Source: Muricea muricata (lineage: Eukaryota; Cnidaria; Anthozoa; Malacalcyonacea; Plexauridae). Taken from it: a stretch of 64,000 nt of DNA. Position numbers and translations under genes: made by a program. Of the stretch, positions 44,663-54,900 are shown in pieces (within the stretch, counting starts at the first letter, position 1; the number at the start of each line of letters is the position of its first letter). The stretch covers positions 46,478,059-46,542,058 of the forward strand of contig OY979718.1 of the NCBI GenBank assembly GCA_963855995.1, written 5' to 3'. The notes beneath the pieces are model-generated. The model ran no database searches. It was not told the origin of the DNA and saw only the letters and a program-made list of their open reading frames with translations.

Positions 44663-45385
44663 TTACCGTTTCCATTTTTTGGCATATTTAAAATGAGTAT
44701 AAAGGCAGTCATGCGACGCGAATCGTTCTCTGATTCTTGTGTAAACACATGCAGGAAGTGGCCTTCGGTTCCTTTTACCCAAAATCTGAAATACCCAACG
44801 CGAACAGTCTATAAAGTTTGTGCATTTTGTCCAAATCTTCGTCATCCAAGGGCCAGTTATCCTCAAGATAGCGACAAACGTCTATTTTTAATACCGCTTC
44901 TGACAGCATGTTCGGCTCAAAATCTGCATGTGTTCATTGTGTTGTCAACACTTGCCCCCTTGTGCTTCGGCTTCCTTCAACAATGCGTCATACTCATCAT
45001 ATTCTAATGCTTTCTCGTAGCAACAAAACGATTCTATAGCCTTTGGTTTCAATGTGCAATGCCCACATTTACACCAGCTCAGGCTTTCAAGGCGCCAAGC
45101 GTTTTTTGCTTCAAACACATGGTCGATTTCCTCGTCAGACGATTCGGCACTCTCTTCTTCCGAGTCGCTCTCGTCACCGCTATTGCTTGTTTGTAAGCCC
45201 GGTTCAGGTTCAAATTGATAGGGTAATACGTGAACTACTTGATTCTTGTGGTATTTTCCATTCGAATAATCGAAAAGCACAAAATTCTTCACTAGAAGTA
45301 CGAAATCCCGAAATGCGCCTAATAAAGTATATTTGTTTAATTTGCTCTCCCCTGCACCTGACGTCACACGGGTCATGTGACCCAA
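44663..45385 (-). pseudogene. P2X7-receptor-type intracellular domain gene, frame-broken
   Basis: On minus, 45385-44945 encodes an acidic stretch (residues about 70-90, DESDSEEESAESSDEEID) followed by WCKCGHC and SFCCYE, the cysteine signature of the P2X7-type intracellular ballast domain. After a frame change (DVCRYLEDNWPLDDEDL) and another, 44866-44663 gives WVFQILGKRNRRPLPACVYT and FASHDCLYTHFKY, the domain's C-terminal half. There are no channel membrane segments. Stand-alone domains of this kind are common in invertebrates, and their function is unclear. Its position within a TTAA-flanked element suggests it travels with that element. Confidence 0.6.
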
Positions 45386-45555
45386 AAGATAATTTTTTTA
45401 AAAATCGATCCAAGATGGCGGACGAACTAAATATTTAGGGTGAGATATCTCGAGAACGAAACAATTTGGGTGAAAGATAATAGCATATTCGTAATCAGGG
45501 GGTCCAATTCTACTAATATCGGAAATAAAAAAATTTATTGCCAATGTCCTTTAAG

Positions 45556-46780
45556 TGCTTTTAAACAGAACGATGGTGTAAAGAAACGAGATGGTCAAAG
45601 ATGACCTCTCCCAAAGGCAAATTTGTTCGCCGCAAGAGTCTACAAACGACAGAACGGTAAAGAAGTAAGTTTGATCGAAGGGAAGGTGGGCAGGGAAGAC
45701 ATCAGTCGAGCTGCCCAATGAAAGAACAGTGGATCTGATGCCAATTTCGGAGTCTTGTATTGTAAAAAAAGGAGACGTTCGTAAGTGGCATCATTTACGT
45801 GATTTGCCATTGCAAGAGTTGGGAACGGGAAATGTCATGCTGGTTATCGAGCTTCAAGATAAACCTGCCTTTCTTCCACCACTTGAGTACAGCGCAGGAT
45901 GAGAGAAGATCCAGTAGCAATTAGATACAGTTTGAAATGGACGGTGGTAGGTCCTGTCGGTGATAAGAAGAGCAGAGTGAGCGAGTCATCTTATTTTACT
46001 CGAGTGTAGAACAACGCAGATAGACACCGCATTGGCAATGGGGAGTATGAAACCGAAACACAGGCTAAACGTATACCACCAGAGTGGGAAGAAGCGAGTG
46101 AGTTCCCAACACAAGACAGCAGAGACTACAATGTCTTCTGAGAGCATCTCGCAAAGGAACAAACTGATGACTCAGAGTTCATCCTATCACAGGAAGTCGA
46201 CCAAGAAATAACGAATGAAGACCTCAAACATCAATTACAAAGGCAATGGGAAACCGATTTTGAAAATTCTCTTGTCGAAACGAAGGTGTGCCCATCGCTT
46301 GAGAATGAGAAAGCACTACAAATAACGTAAGAAACGTTAAAGGTGGTGGATGGTCATTTCCAACTCGCGCTGCCACGGCGAAATAATCAACCTTATTTAT
46401 CTAACAAGAAGGTACTCGCAGAAAAACGCGGCTTTCTTTTGAAGAAACTGCTTCTCAGCGATGACGACCTGTTGAGGAAGCACTAAACCACAATGAGTGA
46501 TTGTATGGAAAAGGGCTACGGCGAAAAGGTCCCTCAGGAGCAGTTGAACTTTCACCCGATTAAGCATCCTCTACAACCAGATAAAGTTAGAGTGGTTTTG
46601 TGCAGCTAGTTACGGTCGGACATCGTTGAATCAACAATTCCTACAAGAGCCAGATCACACAAATCAATTAATGGATGTGCTGTTCGGTTCAGAGAAGGAT
46701 TAGTAGCAACGGTTGCGGACGTGGAACCTGAAGACCAGGACGGGTTACGGTTTTTATGGTGGCCGAATCCAAATCACTCC
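45556..46780 (+). pseudogene. BEL/Pao protease and reverse transcriptase relic
   Basis: Blocks in order: VKKGDVRKWHHLRDLPL with IELQDKPAFLP (about 45757-45880), AIRYSLKWTVVGPVGDKK (about 45918), KVPQEQLNFHPIKHPLQPDK (about 46530), then [20 protein letters not shown] leading to [10 protein letters not shown] (about 46678-46770), matching the BEL/Pao segment before the catalytic box. The frame is broken by several stops, and the catalytic YxDD part is not preserved at the site of the MITE insertion. Confidence 0.65.
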
Positions 46781-46786
46781 GGTTAA

Positions 46787-47200
46787 AGTGCATATGACAC
46801 GAAATTTTACATTTTAGAATTACAGACTTCTTACTGCGGTGATTATCGCAGAGTAATTTATTTTTAAAAAACATGATGCCAAGGGAATCATTTGAACATT
46901 TTTATACGTGGCTGTGAGGCAAAAAACTGCCCTATGACTGGAAACGAAATTGCACCAAAATAACGTCACTGATGAGATGTATTTTCTGTTCATTGACTCA
47001 ATTTGACTCTGGGTAAAACCATTAACGTCATTATGATGTCATTTTGGTGCAAACTCGTTTCCATGCATGGGATAGTTTTGCCTCACGGTCACTTCTTAAA
47101 ACGTTTAAATAGTCGCCTTTACCTCATGCTTTTTAAAAACAAATTATACTGTGATAATCACTGATAATTCTGAAATATAACATTTCGTGTCATATGCACC
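46787..47200. mobile_element. TTAA-type MITE, family 1, copy 2
   Basis: 414 bp between TTAA at 46783-46786 and 47201-47204. Ends AGTGCATATGACACGAAA and TTTCGTGTCATATGCACC are inverted copies. The interior is the same as 19899-20320 with small indels. Inserted into the BEL/Pao reverse-transcriptase relic. Confidence 0.85.
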
Positions 47201-47879
47201 TTAAATGGAGGAATATCGAATGACGAGACATTTTTGGGGGGCTACATCTTCGCCAAGCGCCGCCAATTTCTGCTTACGGGAAACAGAGGAGTTACATCCA
47301 CAAGAATTCGACTCACTAGCTGTAGAAACGGTGAAACGTAATATGTAGCTAACAGGGGGTTGGCAAAAAAAAGGAGCTCCCTTCAAAAAATGGCTTACTT
47401 GGTTTATAATGACTATAAATAAGGAGAATGTGAAAAAAAGTTGTGTTTTTGTACTTGCATAGGTACCTGTCTGTAATTGCAATTCTTACTTAAATATTTA
47501 TTAACAGATCTATTTAATGAGTTTTAAGCCAAATTAAAGATGGCGATTTTGAACCTAAAATTCGGCAATATTATTTGTCTATATAAAAGTCTTTGCCAAA
47601 AAATATGTTTAAACATTTAAAAATTACTCATTGATGTTGGTCGAAATGTGAAAGCGCATTGTAGCACAATAGGTAATGTTATTATTTCATGTACACAATG
47701 GTGTCTTTGAAAGAATGCGCCACTGGAATGCGACTGATTTAGTTTAGATTGACAAAGCCAACTCCAAGGCCACACTTACTTTATGTTTTAGTCAGTTGGT
47801 TGACCAACCATGTGATGCATCAGTACCTGATGTATAGACATAGTGTAATCCAAATGCTGTGTTAACAAAAAAATCTGGG

Positions 47880-49075
47880 TCTTGAAGCAAACAACCTTCC
47901 AAAGCCGCAAGCATTGGCTGCAAACCGTTGTTCCAAACCAGCTGCACCTTTTCTCGGATGCCTCACGACTTGGGAACTCAGCGGTGGGTATCTTCGTCTA
48001 GAATATAACAACAATCAAGTCCACTGTGCGTTCGTAATGGAAAAAGCTGGAGTCACTCCCTTACGAGAAATCTCCATTCCAAGATTCCAAGACTGTTATT
48101 TCTGCAAGACTTTCCTTAGAAAGTTTATACATGAAGAGATCTAGCACTGCAAGGGGTCTATCAACCGGACTGACTCGGTGTCAGTTCTGAAGTGTATTCA
48201 CAATGAGAGCAAGCGATTCCATACATTCGAATCAAATCGTTTGTCTGTGATTCGTAGCGGATCCGATCCCTCCGAATAAAAGTACGTCAAGCGTGACGAA
48301 AACCTTGGAGTGTTAAACTGGTTACTATGATAACGAGCGATCGATGGCTGAGACGTCCTGAATTCCTTTGGAAGAAGGATCAAGCTCACTGGCCTCAAAT
48401 GGAAAGAGCACCGCTGTTGAACGATAAACATCCAGAACCTCAAATTTTTGTAACATCAGATCGATGTACATGGGTCACATAGGTCAAGAGCCCGTTTTAT
48501 CATAGTTGAGGAGGGAATTTTGGGTGATAAAAGGAAAAAGAGTGGTATGGCGTGTAGTACAGGGCTGCATGGGTTGTCAACGAAGCAAGGCTGGTTTACG
48601 CGAACCGTTTATGGCGAATTTACCGGAAAGTCGGGTGACACGACAACAACCTTCGTCTACGAGTGTTAGGGTTGACTTTTTCGGTCCTTACTTTGCAAAT
48701 AAAACGAGGACGGTCCAAAGTGAAAAGATATGGGGGCAGTTCATATAGAGATAGCTCGCTATTATAATACGTACAGATTCGATAATCACTGCTCTTAGGA
48801 GATTCATCAGCATACGTAGAGCCCAAAGAAAATGAAAAATGACAGAAGACAAATTTCGTGAGTGCAAACAAGGCACAGCGACAGTAAGATTCAGAACTTC
48901 TGCGTGAAAAGAGGAACTAAATGGCATTCCAACCCGCCGTCAGCTAGCCACATGGGAGGCGTGTGGGAGCGCATGATAACATTCGTAAGAGATTTTAAAA
49001 GCTGTTCTTAAAAAACAAGTCTCAGACAAAGTTTTTCTGACCGTGACGGCGGAGGCGTACACAGTAGCTAGAGTA
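47880..49075 (+). pseudogene. BEL/Pao RNase H and integrase relic
   Basis: Near 47914-48144 are FSDASRLG-like and AGVTPLREISIPR RNase H blocks. From about 48480, GHMGQEP and WRVVQGCMGCQRSKAGLREP are the integrase zinc-finger region. PSSTSVRVDFFGPYFANKTR (about 48655) and ITALRRFISIRRAQRK (about 48786) are core blocks, and NPPSASHMGGVWERMI (about 48930) is the conserved glycine-tryptophan block before the C-terminus. Stops occur throughout. Confidence 0.7.
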
Positions 49076-49618
49076 CAACGTATAGAGTATAACGTATAGA
49101 GTACAGCGTATAGTACATTCATTTTTATCGTTGAATAAAATTTCAAAATAATCAGGTGCTGTTGCGAGATTATGGTAACAAGCGTTAACACTGGCCTAGA
49201 GACAGCCAGTTTTTAATACACGTGGGGTCATCTGATAGGGAAATGTAATGCGCTTGGTGAATACGACTGTCAAGCGGATGATGTGATTTGAACCTACAAC
49301 ATTCCAACGCGCACTTACTAAGCGAACAGACTAACAGCGTTATAAAACTGAAAACTCTATAAGGATATTCAATGGAATGCATGTGTTCATGCTACGGTCG
49401 AATGGTATTCCACAGTGCGATCTTATATCATCGTAATTGCAAGTTTTCGCACTCTAATTGTATATGGATTTTATTTCTTTTTGCGAACCGACACAGTAGC
49501 TTCCACTGTGGAGTCGTCATTCAAGGATTCAAAGCTTCCTTTAGGATTGGAAATTTGGCGTTGTAAATATCATACCCTTGTTTGAATTTATCATCAAACA
49601 AAAGTAAAAATATTATTA
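49076..49618. other. intergenic, right flank of BEL/Pao relic
   Basis: A small tandem (AGAGTACAACGTAT-like, three units, 49070-49113) opens this stretch. It may contain the remnant long terminal repeat, but no matching left copy was found. No gene. Confidence 0.4.
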
Positions 49619-49938
49619 TATGTCAAGTGTCAAAGCTCATTCATTCTAGTATCTTATTGGTGAAAAGAGAATCACGTGACATTCACGAAATTCAGCTGTT
49701 GACTGGATGAGGTCTGCGAGGGCCTGGCAAGAGCATTTAAAGTATTAATGCCCGCGTATTAAAGCCCAGCGTGCTCATGCATGTGTCACGTGAAAATGCG
49801 ACCTTATTTACCTATGAAGCCGAAAGCTGTTGTCCTTTTTTCTAACCAACGGAGGGCGAAACAAGTTAAGAAAACATGTGCAAATAAAAACAGTTTTTGC
49901 TTTGTTTAATACTGTCGTTCACTTTGACACTTGATATG
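49619..49938. mobile_element. short inverted-repeat element
   Basis: ATGTCAAGTGTCAAAGCTC on the left is mirrored by CTTTGACACTTGATAT on the right, enclosing about 320 bp without coding sequence. Probable MITE; target duplication not clear. Confidence 0.5.
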
Positions 49939-49956
49939 ATACTAAATCGCTTGTTT

Positions 49957-50023
49957 ACTGGGTCCTCGAGACAGCAGTATATTTTGTGATCACAAAACAT
50001 ACTGTTTCCCTCGCGCCCAGTAA
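49957..50023. repeat. 67-bp imperfect palindrome
   Basis: TACTGGG on the left and CCCAGTA on the right enclose CAGTAT / ATACTG arms and a perfect 16-bp centre TTTTGTGATCACAAAA. Confidence 0.7.
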
Positions 50024-50536
50024 CTTAGTTTTTAAATACTGCCAGCCTTTAAAAACATTACGCTCGCAATTAATTACATAAATGGCGCGCCAAACCACAC
50101 CCCGTGAGTTTAATCAGAGGTTTCGCACCACTACGAATCAATTTTGTTCAGCACTTCTTACAGGGGAAAATTGTTGCGCCGACAGAAGTAAATCTTATAC
50201 AGTATATACACTTTTGCTTCAACGTTTGTTATGACAATCATATCGCATAGGTGTGGTTTAACAACCACAGACCAGTTATTCTTTCTCCGTTTTTGCGCTC
50301 ATGTTTGCGCTTTCGTCGTAGCGAGCACCAGATTACGTTACGCACTGTATATTGATACATGATAACAATAAAATATTACCTTTTCAAATGCACGAATGTT
50401 GATTCAGTGATAAACAGTAATAAAACATCCAGCTCCAAATTGTATATAAATGGGTGCTTGAACTAAAAGTATCGAAAAAATAACTGGTACCAGCTTGCAC
50501 GTCTAAAGTACAATTATAGATATTAGAGAGCTTTAT

Positions 50537-50760
50537 TAAGCAAGCGACGTTTTTGTCAACACGGACGGCAGCCGGAAGTAAGTTGCGTCGTTATAGATGG
50601 CGAATGATGGCATCAGCCGTTCTCGTTTGAGATCATGAACGTGAAAGTTGACTGACTGCCGTTGTTGATTTCAAACGAGAACGACTGACGCCATCATTCG
50701 CCATCTATAACGACGCACTTTACTTCCGGCTGCCGTCCGTGTTGCACTGTCGCGCTTACC
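50537..50760. mobile_element. long-hairpin MITE
   Basis: Arms containing CACGGACGGCAGCCGGAAGT and ATGGCGAATGATGGC are repeated in reverse complement on the right with few mismatches; the loop is only about 30-40 bp. Weaker inverted similarity (TTAAGCAAGCGAC / GTCGCGCTTA) extends to the outer edges. Confidence 0.72.
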
Positions 50761-51922
50761 TAATTACGCTACCTCCCATATACAGTAACTAGAATTAAGA
50801 TAAGTCTGCGTTTGGAGCAGACGAACTGTCAATGTATCAAAGTGCAAACCTGCAAGGACCTGTTTAAATACTAGTTTAAATACTTGGTTCTTATTCCAAC
50901 TTAATTATCATTATCATTATTATTATTATTAAATATTTTAACACGGTAACATCTCAACTTCACCCTAACTAAACTAAAACGATGATAAAAATTATATGGA
51001 AAATAAAAAGGTTAATCTCAAAGCATGAACATAAAAATTAATGTACCTGTGTACTGATTTAATTTTGATAAAGATAAACATACCTCACTCCGTATCATTA
51101 TCTGAACAAAATAAATTACATGCATGATTGGCGAACTTTACATGAATTATTAGAAATTTGAGAAACTCCCTGTACTGCACCCAAAAATTCTACAAAAATA
51201 TATTTCTTTGACATTTTTTATCAACGGCATTTCAAAACTATTCTAAGCCTTCCCTTCGCAATAACATTTGGCCATGTCATATAAAAATTTCCATTTTCCT
51301 CTCGATCCTCTATCATCGACATAGATATGCTAACTCTACGTCCCACATGCTGCTGTTTTTGTAAGGAAATCTTCTTGAAAACTGAGAGCACTGGGCTTTG
51401 AATGATTTGAAACATTTATGCAGCGATCAAATAATAAATATTTTTCATTAATTTATAAAAATGTTTGACAAGACATTTTTCCTCTGGATGTTTCTTCTAC
51501 CTGATATGTAAACATGTTGCAATTCCATGAAAAGAGAAGTCACTTCTCATAAATTCTTAGGTTTCATTCACTACTGTACTATGCAGAGAATCCAGGTGAG
51601 GTCAACATAAACTGCATTCACTTAGGGAGTAAGCAAATGATATGAAACTGCACATTTTGCAACCACGTCCACACAAACTATGAATATTTAATTCATTCTT
51701 CGCTAATGAACATTTAATTGACTGGGTCTCGATTTCCCTTCAGTTGACCCTCGCTCAAATCCAATATGAAACCCAAGAATATGAGGTCGTAATACCACCT
51801 AAACCAACGCAGATATAAAACAAATCAAATGTCGATGCTTTAAAAATTTGCGCATGATTAACGCCCAGAATATAATGTGTGATATAAGATGTGCAAAGTA
51901 TGAAGGAATGCATCGTAGAATA
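50761..51922. other. intergenic, 3' flank of the FUN14-domain gene
   Basis: AT-rich, with an ATTATT tract near 50910-50930. A 64-codon minus frame at 51221-51415 has no recognisable features. The FUN14-domain gene's 3' UTR presumably lies at the right edge. Confidence 0.4.
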
Positions 51923-54900
51923 TCAGGTGGCCAATCCAAGCAGAAAGCCACCAACAAACCCGCTTGTGACCATTATATTCTTTTGAACGATTTCACCACC
52001 CTGTATGAAACATACGGTAGTGCATAAATACGAAGGAAAACCGTAGTTACTAGTTAACATCAAAGCAGTTCAATATCCTATGTTTCATGGTTTCTATGCT
52101 GTATTTGTATTTGTAGGTTAGTGAAATATCTATTTTTTGTTTGTATATATGATTTAGGTAGTGAACTACCGACTGCATTGTGCATGGGGACGATTTATTT
52201 AATATTTATTTACATACAATTCGCCATGCACAACATAAGATTGAAAACGGAAAATACAAAGGCAGGGGCTGCCACAAATTACGGGGCTCCACCAATTACA
52301 AGCACAACTTAACAGCACAAGCCAACATATCCAACAGTACAACACACATATCAGTGGATCACTCAGCAACATGAAAGAGTTACTAGCTCAACATGGAGCG
52401 TGTGTAGTGGCATCGACTGTCTTATAAGATAAATGAAATGAAATAAAAAAGCTCTCTATTTTTGAAAATATTAAGTGAAATAAAGGAAATTTGAACAGAC
52501 GTACAGTTGTCAGTGTACAGTTTACTTAATAGTCACTACACAAAGGGTCAGGGGGGGGGGGTTTAGTAAACAATACAGTTTGCCGTGTGCGATTGTAATC
52601 CTGGCGTGTGAAAAAGGAACTCAGATTTTTGTTCACTCGCTTCAATTTCTGGCATGTTAGTATAAAAACATGTCCTTTTTCAGGCATGACTGTTGTGACC
52701 AGTGACAGTGAAAACATTTAACTATCATTACTATATATGAGAAAAATTTGCGCTCACCTTATTGAAATATCTTGCAATTGCACTCTGCTGTTCCGGAGAT
52801 GACTTAAGTTCTTCAAATCTTTTAGAGACATCCTTCGAGACTTTTCCCACATCTTTATTAACCTTTTTCCAGTTTATGGTGATGTAACCAGACTGGGAAG
52901 CTAGCTGCAGTAGGAAAATAAAGACTATACATGAATATTGCATGACATCGGATAATATTTTTGCTAAACAGTTCTGTAAATGTAACATTCAAATTTGTTT
53001 ATTCGGCATAAACAAACAATTACTAAAGAAATGAATAATGTTGCACTATATAGCAGGATTACAATCTCGTGCCTTCTACATTATCACTATGTATATATGT
53101 ATCACAATACCTGTAACATTATTAGTCCACCACCTATAGCGAGTGCAGCTGCTTTCCCAACCTTCTTAAACACATTACCCACACACCTGGAAGTGTAAAC
53201 AGATAATGGCTTGTAAAAGTTACAATTTTTAGACCTCATTAAATTCTCGTCATGTAATTGATCAATTATGATCATCCAATAGTCACAAAATCCATGGTCT
53301 CCATTGTACCGTAGAAATGTATTTCTCAGGCGGAAAACAGATTATTATGATAAATATCAGGGTAGAGCATGTAACTTTAATAAGGCAGCCGAAACAATAC
53401 AATTTAAAAGAAATTTTATTATTTACGATTCGTCTTTATTAATGAGTAGGTGATATATTCATGTATTCATGTAGCTAATTTCTGTACGTTTCGTCTTAGC
53501 TATATTAAAGACGAAACGTAACTAACAGAGTTCCTTTAAATCCTATTGCTTCATTGCTTCATTCAAAGGTATATTCATGATAAGAAGCTCCATGGTACAT
53601 GAAACGAATTCTTCACACACTGTAAAGTCCAAAGCCGACAACGAAACTATTAAACAAAACAAGTGAACTTAACGCGAGGGTGATAATTGCGGTGGCCCAT
53701 AAGGGACACCAGGATATTATGTAAAGTTGCTGCATCTGTAATAAAGATGCTGCATTAGTCAGGGAGTTAGAGGCAATTTCACTAACCTTATCGAGGGACC
53801 ATTTCATTTTGCTCTCAAACTGTCCGTTGGATGCCCAACGTAAAAATTTTGGATGTTGTTGGGTCTAGTAAACATAGTTCTCTTCACATTCCCTATAAAA
53901 TTCTATTATTGTCAAAAAATGTAAAATTTCAGACTCGTTTATTGGAAAAGTAACTTATCTTATCGTAATATTCATAAAAAACCCACATATAAGACATTAT
54001 TACGGTTACCTTGAGTTTTCAAGACATTTCAAGTTATTGCTGCTTTAAAATTCGAAAACGGCTCGAAATAGCACAAAACTAGTCTCAAAATAGGTTTGGA
54101 AACGCTCATAACTCAACAAGAACTTGAAAAATCAAGATAGCCATAATAATGTCTTACATGTAGTTTTTATGACGTTTTTGATGACGTAAGTTGTTTTTCC
54201 AGCACAGGAATCTAAAATTTTACCTTTTTTGACAACAGTAGAATTTTACAGGGAAAGTAAAGACCGTGTTGCTTAAAGCTCACAAGAAAAATTGATTTTT
54301 ATATATCGTTGCTGCATTTTTATAAGTTGCTGCATTTTTATATATCGTTGCTGCAATTTTAATAAAGTTGCTGAATTTTTATACATTGTTGCTACAATTT
54401 TAACACAGTTGCTGCAATTTCAATAAAGTTGCTACAATTTCAATAAAGTTGCTCCACTTTTATATATCGTTGCTGCATTTTTATAAGTTGGTGCATTAAT
54501 TTATACATCGTTGCTTCATTTTTATACATCGTTGCTGCATTTTTATAGGTTGCTGCATTTTTATATATCGTTGCTGCAATTTTAATAAAGTTGCTGCAAT
54601 TTTATACATCGTTGCTGCATTTTAATAAGTTGCTTGATTTTTATATATTGTTGCTGCATTTTTATAAGTTGCTTTATTTTTATAAATACTTGCTGCATTT
54701 TTATAAGTTGCTTCATCTTTATACATCGTTGCTGCATTTTTATAAGTTGCTTCATTTTTTTATATATCGTTGCTGCATTTTTATAGGTTGCCGCATTTTT
54801 ATACATTGTTGCTGTAATTTTAATAAAGTTGCTGCAATTTTATATATCGTTACTGCATTTTTATAAGTTGCTTCATTTTTATATATCGTTACTGCATTTT

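Larger units (their letters stand above)
42946..45550. mobile_element. 2,605-bp TTAA-flanked DNA element with long inverted ends and cargo
   Basis: TTAA borders both ends (42942-42945 and 45551-45554). The left end AGGACATTGGCAATAGATTT and the complement of the right end AGGACATTGGCAATAAATTT match, and diverged inverted similarity continues for about 200 bp (GTGACGTCAGGTGCAGGGG is shared at about 43125-43143 and 45353-45372). Inside are a minus-strand P2X7-type domain relic and a plus-strand cysteine-rich relic. No piggyBac or Kolobok transposase is recognisable. It splits the BEL/Pao gag. Confidence 0.78.
41846..49075 (+). mobile_element. decayed BEL/Pao retroelement with two nested DNA elements
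   Basis: On the plus strand, in the order expected for BEL/Pao, are remnants of gag (41846-42930), protease/reverse transcriptase (45556-46780) and RNase H/integrase (47880-49075). Long terminal repeats were not identified. Two TTAA-flanked DNA elements interrupt it, in gag (42946-45550) and in reverse transcriptase (46787-47200). Many stops and frameshifts make it clearly dead and older than both insertions. Confidence 0.78.

Noticed and set aside
44561-45438. Plus-strand frames of 131-148 codons opposite the P2X7-type relic
   Set aside because: The minus strand carries the recognisable cysteine-rich domain; the plus frames are shadows.
53613-53807. A 64-codon minus frame with a hydrophobic segment, considered as a FUN14-gene exon
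   Set aside because: Phases of the neighbouring FUN14 exons join directly without it, and its sequence has no FUN14 features.
54582-54866. Repetitive Lys/Gln-rich and Leu/Phe-rich frames
   Set aside because: They follow the 18/21-bp minisatellite on either strand; no start context or conserved domain.
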